10,169 nt of DNA, from the NCBI GenBank assembly GCA_031282225.1, contig JAITEC010000212.1:1-10169 (forward strand), in the 5' to 3' direction. The notes beneath the pieces are model-generated. The model searched no databases and was not told the origin of the DNA. It was given only the letters and a program-made list of their open reading frames with translations. Shown here one piece after another: positions 1 to 5,237 of this stretch. How positions within the stretch are numbered: position 1 is the stretch's first letter; each line of letters opens with the position of its first letter. The translations under genes were made by a program, and so were the position numbers. The DNA is from Oscillospiraceae bacterium (GTDB lineage Bacteria; Bacillota; Clostridia; Oscillospirales; Oscillospiraceae).

Positions 1-1161
1 CAACTCTATCCCTATGACGGCGGGCGCCCCGCCCTGCGCGCCCGCCGCCGGCGGCGGCACGCGTTCGGGAGCGGCAGCGGGCGGCGGCGCGGGCGCCTCC
101 GGTTCTGGCACAGGGCTCACAACGGCAGCGGGCGGCGGCTCACCTGCCACGTATCCGCCGGACGGCTCCTCCGCTCCGCCGCCGCCTCCCGTGTCCCCTG
201 CCTCTTCGGACACGTCCGGTCCTCCGGATTCACCCAATGCCTGCCCGCCCTCGGCCGACGCGTTTACGCTTATATGCACAGACTGCCCGGCAAACCGAGC
301 CGTGATAACCGTCGCGCCCTCTTCATGCGCCGTGATCGTGCCGCCGCCGTCAACAGTAGCTATGCTCTCGTCCCGGCTGCTCCACTCGATTTCCGCACTC
401 TCGGCAATAACGGCGTCCGCCGCCCTTACGCGCACCTCGCTGCGGAACGCGCTGCCCACCTCCAGTTCCAGCGCAGAGACATCGGCCGTCAGCGTCGGGG
501 CGCCGCCGAGCGTAACCTCAATGCTGTGTATCCACTTCGCGCTCTCAGACGCGGTGCGCGTGACGGCATCAGTCTGACCGTATACGAGACGGAAGCGCGT
601 CGCGGCGTTAAGATCCATATAGTCCGAGCCGAAAGAAGCTCCCGCCAGCGCGCGCCTCCAGTCGTCCGCAAGCGCAATCACCGTTGGGACCGGGACGCCG
701 TCAGAAACGGCGTACTCGTTGCCCTCCCCCATATCGTAGTCGAAGTTGTCCGGAAGGGAATAGTAGCAGTAGCGCCTCGTATCGATAAGCGATGCCTTTG
801 TCATTGAATTGTAGTACCCGCCCTCCTTGTCGTTCGTCCAAAAATTAAAGGACTGCACGCTTCCGAGGTCAATACCGGAGGCCTCTACAATATCCGACAG
901 ACGCACGCCGGCGACGTGGTCTATGACGACGGAGGGCATATTGTCTATGGCCGTGTAATCGGCGTACACAACGTCCATCGACCACAGCTCGTCCACCGTG
1001 AACACCGCTTTCTCGTAGTACGGGCCGCCGAAGTATCCAACCGTGACCGTAAGCGTGTCTGCCGCTAGATCGGCGGCGCGCGCGTGGCACGTGAACATGA
1101 TGACGGCCGCCGGCAACAAGATGCGCCTCATAACCGCAGCGAGCCTTTTCATATGTGGCAC
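1..1161 (-). CDS. Secreted Ig-like (BIG2) surface protein with N-terminal molybdopterin-fold-like domain, partial (3' end beyond window)
   Basis: The frame stays open from the start to window base 1, so the C-terminus is missing. Numbering from ATG 1152: residues 1-26 form a signal peptide (Lys/Arg n-region, ILLPAAVIMF core, cleavage near ARA-A). Residues 35-215 form a globular domain ending in the pattern ESAKWIHSIEVTLGG; this recalls the SVKWI..IEV element of sulfite-oxidase-type molybdopterin-binding domains. The Mo-ligating Cys context is not seen, so a catalytic role is doubtful. Residues 220-297 are a BIG2 domain (WSSRDESIATVDGGGTITA, then EEGATVITA). From 300 a Gly/Pro/Ala-rich linker follows, including a 17-bp direct repeat at 72-88 and 123-139. 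GTG at 1161, three codons upstream of ATG 1152, is preferred because the GGGAG site lies 7 bases before it but 16 before the ATG. I recognise this architecture from Clostridia surface proteins, but the function is unknown. A wall anchor could lie in the missing part. Confidence 0.8.
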   Translation of the reverse strand, partial: MPHMKRLAAVMRRILLPAAVIMFTCHARAADLAADTLTVTVGYFGGPYYEKAVFTVDELWSMDVVYADYTAIDNMPSVVIDHVAGVRLSDIVEASGIDLGSVQSFNFWTNDKEGGYYNSMTKASLIDTRRYCYYSLPDNFDYDMGEGNEYAVSDGVPVPTVIALADDWRRALAGASFGSDYMDLNAATRFRLVYGQTDAVTRTASESAKWIHSIEVTLGGAPTLTADVSALELEVGSAFRSEVRVRAADAVIAESAEIEWSSRDESIATVDGGGTITAHEEGATVITARFAGQSVHISVNASAEGGQALGESGGPDVSEEAGDTGGGGGAEEPSGGYVAGEPPPAAVVSPVPEPEAPAPPPAAAPERVPPPAAGAQGGAPAVIGIEL

Positions 1162-1168
1162 CGACAAG

Positions 1169-1178
1169 CTCCCTCCCC
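1169..1178 (-). promoter_or_regulatory. Ribosome binding site of the BIG2 surface protein gene
   Basis: On the minus strand this reads GGGGAGGGAG. The proximal GGGAG ends 7 bases before GTG 1161 and 16 bases before ATG 1152, which favours the GTG as the true start. Confidence 0.55.
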
Positions 1179-1200
1179 CGCCGTTTCCGCTTCTTCCCGC

Positions 1201-1229
1201 ATTATACTGCATCCGGCACGGGAATTCAA
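1201..1229 (-). promoter_or_regulatory. Sigma70-type promoter for the BIG2 surface protein gene
   Basis: Read on the minus strand, a -35 element TTGAAT (1229-1224) and a perfect -10 TATAAT (1206-1201) are separated by exactly 17 bases. Transcription would start near 1194, leaving a short leader of about 30 bases that includes the ribosome binding site. It points away from the divergent transporter operon. Confidence 0.65.
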
Positions 1230-1245
1230 CGGTTTGTGCCGATTG

Positions 1246-1265
1246 TGCGCTTTATTGCGCTTTAT
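1246..1265. repeat. Perfect tandem 10-bp repeat between divergent promoters
   Basis: TGCGCTTTAT occurs twice head to tail with no gap. It lies between the minus-strand promoter (1201-1229) and the plus-strand promoter (1279-1307). One helical turn per unit would place two protein contacts on the same DNA face, so it is a candidate operator; no regulator is visible in the window. A related direct repeat TTGTGC (1234-1239 and 1243-1248) sits just beside it. Confidence 0.6.
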
Positions 1266-1278
1266 TCGCATTGCGTGA

Positions 1279-1307
1279 TTGCAAGCGCCGGTACTTTGTG
1301 GTATGCT
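1279..1307 (+). promoter_or_regulatory. Sigma70-type promoter (extended -10) for the Dpp-type transporter operon
   Basis: The -35 candidate TTGCAA (1279-1284) and -10 TATGCT (1302-1307) are 17 bases apart, and a TGG just before the -10 gives an extended -10 (TGn). Each hexamer matches the consensus at four of six bases. The leader to GTG 1387 would be about 70 bases. An imperfect inverted repeat (CGCATTGC, then GCAAGCG, 1267-1287) overlaps the -35 and could bind a regulator. Confidence 0.45.
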
Positions 1308-1386
1308 GGTCGAAAATCTTTGAGATGGCAAAGCGACGGGCGGTATGCGCGCAGGCAAGTAATGGAAGGCGGGCGACAGGGGCGGC

Positions 1387-2349
1387 GTGACAAAGTACAT
1401 AATCAAGCGAATACTGATGATAGTCCCGATCGTATTGAGCGTTATTTTTGTCCTGTTCATCATGCTGTATTTCCTTGCGGGCTCCAGCATAAGGCAGATG
1501 CCGGTATTCGGGGGTGGCGACGCGTTGGATTCGGCATTCGCGTTTTTTAACGCCGGGGACAATTTTATCACAAAGTACATCCGCTACTGCTACAACATAC
1601 TCATAAAGCTCGATTTTGGGAAGGGCGGTATCGGCATCGGCCTGATGCGCACGCTTAAATACCGGATCCGCAATACGCTGCTCCTCTTGGGAAGCGGCAT
1701 AGGGACCATGCTGGTTGCCGGCATTCCGGCCGGCGTTTACGCCGCTGTGCATAAGAACCGTTTCAGTGACAGGATCATCAATGTCGTGACGCTGCTCCTG
1801 TCCGCCATTCCCAACTTTTCCACGGCGTTCCTGCTCTCGCTTGTCTTTGCGGTGTACCTGAGGATCATACCGGTGGCCGTCAGCTACACGTCCCCCGGGG
1901 CGTTCTTCCTGCCGGCGCTGACTATCGCCATAGGCGGCATCGCGTCGTTCGCGCGCATGGTGCGCACGTGCATGATCGAGACACTCGAACAACCCTATAT
2001 CATCGCGTTGCGTTCCAAAGGCCTGAATGAAACCGGCGTCGTCTACACTCACGCGCTGAAAAACGCGCTCGTCCCTGTAGTCTCGGATCTCGGGGGGCTT
2101 GTATCCCGTCTCCTTCTCGGGACGCTTGTCGTCGAGCATTTTTTCAGCGTCCCGGGCCTCGGTTCGCTCATGATGGCCTCGGTCAGCTCTCGGGATCACA
2201 ACACGATACTCGGCTGCACCGCGATCCTGACGGTCATCTTGACGGCCACAAATATAGCGGCCGACATTTTGTACGCTTTTCTCAACCCTCGGATCAGGCT
2301 GATGTACGCCGGGAAAAAGCGCCGGGAAACGGACGGTGAGCGCTCTTGA
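1387..2349 (+). CDS. ABC transporter permease, DppB/OppB/NikB family
   Basis: This is the first of two inner-membrane permeases of a peptide/nickel-type ABC importer. The 320 residues are normal for the family. The N-terminus (TKYIIKRILMIVPIVLSVIF) is the typical first membrane helix, and further helices lie around 97-120, 130-160, 172-190, 228-250 and 275-298. The cytoplasmic EAA loop that docks on the ATPase is at about 203-227 (IALRSKGLNETGVVYTHALK), and the family hallmark FFSVPGLGSLM is at 252-262. The start is GTG with AGGGG four bases upstream; the in-frame stop at 1360 rules out any longer version. It opens a four-gene operon and overlaps the next gene by 4 bases. Substrate could be a peptide, nickel or a metal complex; the sequence does not decide. 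Confidence 0.93.
   Translation: MTKYIIKRILMIVPIVLSVIFVLFIMLYFLAGSSIRQMPVFGGGDALDSAFAFFNAGDNFITKYIRYCYNILIKLDFGKGGIGIGLMRTLKYRIRNTLLLLGSGIGTMLVAGIPAGVYAAVHKNRFSDRIINVVTLLLSAIPNFSTAFLLSLVFAVYLRIIPVAVSYTSPGAFFLPALTIAIGGIASFARMVRTCMIETLEQPYIIALRSKGLNETGVVYTHALKNALVPVVSDLGGLVSRLLLGTLVVEHFFSVPGLGSLMMASVSSRDHNTILGCTAILTVILTATNIAADILYAFLNPRIRLMYAGKKRRETDGERS
2335..2340 (+). promoter_or_regulatory. Ribosome binding site for the TTG-started second permease
   Basis: GGTGAG lies five bases before the TTG at 2346, inside the end of the upstream permease gene. It supports this unusual start, which overlaps the preceding stop codon as TTGA. Confidence 0.5.
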
Positions 2350-3191
2350 ATACCACTTCTAACATCTGGTTCGATTTCTTGCGAAAGCTGTGCAAAAACA
2401 GGGCCGCAGTCGCCGGATTCTTCGTTTTTTTATCCATCTGTATTGCCTGCGCCCTCGCTCCATATTTGACAAAATGGGATTATTTCTCCATAGACACGAC
2501 CATTGTCCACGCTGCGCCCTCGCGAGAACACATCCTGGGCGCCGACAATCTCGGCAGGGACATCTTCTCGCGGCTTCTCTACGGCGGCAGGGTCACGCTG
2601 AGGATCGCCCTGGTCTCCACGTCCCTGGCGGCGGCGGTTGGCTGCGCCGCAGGACTCATCGCGGGATATTTCAGGGGTCGCGCCGACTTTTTCATTTCGC
2701 ACCTGCTGGATATGCTCGCGTCTATCCCGGTGTTTATGCTGATAATCGTCACGGAAGCGTCGCTCGGGTGGGGGCGCGGCTACTTTATGTATGCGCTGGC
2801 CGCCGCCGCTGTTCCGCAATTCGCTATGCTCGTGCGCGCATCCGCCATGAATATAATGGGCTGTACGTATATTGAAGCCGCGCGCGCGCTGGGAGTCCGT
2901 CACGACAAGATAATACGCAGGCACGTGCTGCACAATATAGCCCCACCGCTTATAATCCGTTTTACAAGCGGCATCACTGAAGCGCTGGTCATCTGCACCA
3001 TCATGGGTTATCTCGGTGTAGGCATAAATCCACCGACGCCGGAATGGGGAGCGCTTGCGTACACAGGCAAAGCGTTTACAAGGTCGCACCCGCTCCTGAT
3101 AATTTTGTCGAGCGCCGCCATCGCCGTCTGCGTGATCTCCGTCAGCCTTTTTGGCGACGGGCTGCGCGACGCGCTTGACCCCAGGGAATAA
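2346..3191 (+). CDS. ABC transporter permease, DppC/OppC/NikC family
   Basis: This is the second inner-membrane permease of the importer, pairing with the DppB-type subunit. At 281 residues it has full family length. The first membrane helix is at about 20-40, followed by the diagnostic periplasmic-side motif HILGADNLGRDIFSRLLYGG (62-81) and then membrane helices near 87-108, 117-138, 147-165, 208-225 and 249-269. The EAA loop is at about 174-198 (YIEAARALGVRHDKIIRRHV), and NPPTPEWGALA plus GDGLRDALDPR near the end are classic. The start is TTG, overlapping the upstream stop by 4 bases, which implies translational coupling. No ATG would preserve the first helix at a sensible length. Confidence 0.93.
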   Translation: MNTTSNIWFDFLRKLCKNRAAVAGFFVFLSICIACALAPYLTKWDYFSIDTTIVHAAPSREHILGADNLGRDIFSRLLYGGRVTLRIALVSTSLAAAVGCAAGLIAGYFRGRADFFISHLLDMLASIPVFMLIIVTEASLGWGRGYFMYALAAAAVPQFAMLVRASAMNIMGCTYIEAARALGVRHDKIIRRHVLHNIAPPLIIRFTSGITEALVICTIMGYLGVGINPPTPEWGALAYTGKAFTRSHPLLIILSSAAIAVCVISVSLFGDGLRDALDPRE

Positions 3192-4244
3192 ATGCATTCG
3201 TTTGTAAATGGAGACGGAGAAGTGAGAGAAGACGGCGGATCTGAGATACTCCTCGATGTCATGGGCCTCGACGTTTCTTTCCAGACGCGCCGGGGCGACG
3301 TGAGGGCCGTGAACGGTATAAGCTACTGCGTGCGCAGGGGAGAAGCCCACGGTCTCGTCGGGGAATCTGGCGGGGGGAAAAGCGTCGGGGTCCACGCTAT
3401 CATGGGTCTGCTCGGGACTTCCTCCAGAGTCAACGCCGGGAGCGCGCTTTTTGAAGGGCGGGATATACTCAGGCTGAAAAAGGGAGAGCTCGCATCGCTT
3501 CGCGGCCGCGAAATCAGCATGATATTCCAAAACCCCTCGTCCTATTTAGATCCCGTCTTTACTATCGGATCCCAGATGATCGAGACGATCCGCGCTCACG
3601 ATAGGAGCATATCGAAGGGTGCGGCGAGATCGCTGTCCGAGGATATGCTTTGGGAGGTAGGTATCCGCGATCCGGAGCGCAGGATGCGTCAATATCCGTT
3701 CGAGCTCTCCGGCGGGATGAGCCAGCGCGTCATGATAGCTATCGCACTGCTGTGCAAGCCAAAGCTTCTCATAGCGGACGAGCCCACTACTGCGCTAGAC
3801 GTCACCACTCAGGCGCAAATAATACGTCTCCTGAAAAATCTCCAAAGCCGTAGCGGCATGGCAATGCTCTACATAACCCACAATTTCGGGATCGTCGCCG
3901 AGCTCTGTGACAGGGTGTCGGTCATATGCGGTGGTTATATCGTGGAGCAGGGATCCACCGACGACATATTCTACGGTGCCGCGCACCCATATACGCAGGC
4001 GCTGCTCAAACTCATACCGCGCATAGATTCCCCAAAAAATGAGCCTGCGCCTTCTATCGGAGGGCCGCCGGTCGATTCCGTATCGCTTCCGAAAGGCTGC
4101 GTCTTTCGGAAACGGTGCCCTTTCCGCATGGATATCTGCAGCCGGGACTTCCCACCGCGGATCAATTTGGCCCCGTATCACAGCGCAAATTGCTGGCTAT
4201 TGGAGTTGGGCAAGGAGCTACCGGGAGATGGACAAAATGGGTGA
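3192..4244 (+). CDS. ABC transporter ATP-binding protein, DppD/OppD family
   Basis: One of two ATPases that power the importer. It shows Walker A GESGGGKS (57-64; the usual Ser of SGSGKS is Gly here, still within the consensus), Q-loop Gln113, signature LSGGM (172-176), Walker B LLIADEP (192-198) and switch His230. The C-terminal oligopeptide-transporter extension carries Cys303, 309, 316 and 334, matching the four-Cys set that ligates an Fe-S cluster in studied DppD-type subunits. ATG 3192 directly abuts the preceding TAA, with AGGG six bases upstream. GTG 3222, ten codons on and behind GGAGA, is an alternative that would drop a poorly conserved N-terminal tail. The gene overlaps the next ATPase gene. 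Confidence 0.93.
   Translation: MHSFVNGDGEVREDGGSEILLDVMGLDVSFQTRRGDVRAVNGISYCVRRGEAHGLVGESGGGKSVGVHAIMGLLGTSSRVNAGSALFEGRDILRLKKGELASLRGREISMIFQNPSSYLDPVFTIGSQMIETIRAHDRSISKGAARSLSEDMLWEVGIRDPERRMRQYPFELSGGMSQRVMIAIALLCKPKLLIADEPTTALDVTTQAQIIRLLKNLQSRSGMAMLYITHNFGIVAELCDRVSVICGGYIVEQGSTDDIFYGAAHPYTQALLKLIPRIDSPKNEPAPSIGGPPVDSVSLPKGCVFRKRCPFRMDICSRDFPPRINLAPYHSANCWLLELGKELPGDGQNG
4087..4111. repeat. Perfect 9-bp inverted repeat inside the DppD-type gene
   Basis: TTCCGAAAG (4087-4095), a 7-base loop, then CTTTCGGAA (4103-4111). It lies over codons for the Cys-rich C-terminal region. No T-run follows, so it is not an intrinsic terminator. A stem of this size could arise by chance in 10 kb. Confidence 0.5.
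4213..4217 (+). promoter_or_regulatory. Ribosome binding site for the second ATPase gene
   Basis: AGGAG ends 10 bases before ATG 4228, inside the upstream ATPase gene. A second weaker site, GGGAG at 4223-4227, would serve the alternative ATG 4237. Confidence 0.5.
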
Positions 4245-5205
4245 CACGCCACTGCTGAAAATAGAAAAATTGAAAAAGTATTATGAAATCCGAAATAAGG
4301 CCCGCGGAAAGTCGATACTCCGGGCCGTGGACGGCGTCAGCCTGAATATCGGGCGCAGGGAGACGCTCGGGCTCGTCGGCGAGTCTGGATGCGGGAAAAC
4401 GACCCTCGGCAGGGCAATTCTCCGCCTGACGGAACCGGACGGCGGCTCTATTACATACGACGGCAGGGATATCACCCATATCAATATGTTCCCATACAGG
4501 TCGAGGATGCAGATAGTATTCCAAGACCCCTCCGACTGCCTGGACCCCCGCTGCCGCATCGGGGACATAATTGCCGAAGGCGTTGACGCAAAGGCGCCCA
4601 AACTCTCAAAATCCGAGCGGAGGGACATGATATACGGCCTTCTTGAAACCGTCAGCCTCGCCCCGGACTGCGCCCATCGCTATCCCCATGAATTATCCGG
4701 AGGGCAGCAGCAACGCGTCGGTATCGCGAGGGCGCTCGCCGTTGCGCCTGAATTTATTGTCTGCGACGAACCCGTGTCCGCGCTCGACGTGTCGTATCAG
4801 GCGCAGATCATAGAGCTCCTGCAGGACTTGCAAGAGCGGCTCGGGCTCACGTATCTGTTTATTTCGCACGACTTGTCGGTGGTGCGCCGCATGTCCGACA
4901 GGATAGGCGTCATGTACCTTGGCAAGCTAGTGGAGCTTGCCAAGGCCGAGGATGTCGTCTTTCATCCGGCGCACCCATACACAAGGGCGCTGATTGAGGC
5001 GATACCGGCGCCGGATCCTAAAACCGCGCGGGAGCGATCGCGTACACACGCGGATGACCGCGCGGATCCCGGCATTCCCGATAAGGGCTGCCGCTACTGC
5101 CGCCTGTGCGAATGCGCCGTGCCCGTGTGCCACATCGACGAGCCCGAACTGACATCGGTCTCGCCCGGACACTTTTGCGCTTGTAATTTGGGACACAAAC
5201 AATGA
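4228..5205 (+). CDS. ABC transporter ATP-binding protein, DppF/OppF family, with Cys-rich tail
   Basis: Second ATPase of the importer, 325 residues, forming the nucleotide-binding heterodimer with the DppD-type subunit. Motifs: Walker A GESGCGKT (51-58), Q-loop Gln99, signature LSGGQ (156-160), Walker B FIVCDEP (176-182) and switch His214. The C-terminal extension after HPYTRALIEAIP is unusual: Cys288, 291, 294, 296, 301, 317 and 319 crowd into about 30 residues, more than the four normally seen in this domain. The open frame extends back to 4039, but ATG 4228 is chosen because homology begins here and AGGAG precedes it. ATG 4237 is nearly as good and would overlap the previous gene by 8 rather than 17 bases. 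It is the last gene of the plus-strand operon. Confidence 0.92.
   Translation: MDKMGDTPLLKIEKLKKYYEIRNKARGKSILRAVDGVSLNIGRRETLGLVGESGCGKTTLGRAILRLTEPDGGSITYDGRDITHINMFPYRSRMQIVFQDPSDCLDPRCRIGDIIAEGVDAKAPKLSKSERRDMIYGLLETVSLAPDCAHRYPHELSGGQQQRVGIARALAVAPEFIVCDEPVSALDVSYQAQIIELLQDLQERLGLTYLFISHDLSVVRRMSDRIGVMYLGKLVELAKAEDVVFHPAHPYTRALIEAIPAPDPKTARERSRTHADDRADPGIPDKGCRYCRLCECAVPVCHIDEPELTSVSPGHFCACNLGHKQ
4917..4945. repeat. Perfect 12-bp inverted repeat with 5-base loop inside the DppF-type gene
   Basis: CCTTGGCAAGCT (4917-4928), loop AGTGG, AGCTTGCCAAGG (4934-4945). It spans codons for LGKLVELAKA just before the conserved HPAHPYT. There is no following T-run, so it is not a standard terminator. 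A perfect 12-bp stem with such a short loop is not expected by chance in 10 kb of random sequence. Confidence 0.7.
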
Positions 5206-5237
5206 AATCAAGAAGCGACTTGAAGGTACCCCTCCCC
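5206..5237. other. 32-base gap between convergent operons, no terminator visible
   Basis: The plus-strand operon ends at TGA 5203-5205 and the minus-strand operon at TGA 5240-5238. The gap and its flanks hold no GC-rich hairpin followed by T's on either strand, so transcripts may overlap at their 3' ends. Confidence 0.6.

Noticed and set aside
42..57. Perfect 16-bp palindrome CCGCCGCCGGCGGCGG
   Set aside because: It arises from Pro/Ala codons in the low-complexity linker of the BIG2 protein; no other sign of a regulatory site.
1162..1386. Possible cobalamin or other riboswitch in the divergent intergenic region
   Set aside because: No B12-box-like or other recognisable riboswitch core was seen; the leaders implied by the promoters are short.
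1252..2199. 315-residue minus-strand open frame opposite the DppB-type permease
   Set aside because: Charged, low-quality composition, no domain, and it overlaps a clear permease and the divergent promoter region.
2430..3530. 366-residue open frame on the minus strand opposite the DppC- and DppD-type genes
   Set aside because: It lies antisense to two well-supported genes, has Arg/His/Pro-rich composition typical of GC-rich shadow frames, and has no recognisable domain.
4039..4227. 63-residue N-terminal extension of the DppF-type ATPase
   Set aside because: It lies within the conserved C-terminal region of the DppD-type gene in another frame; the normal DppF start is at 4228 or 4237.
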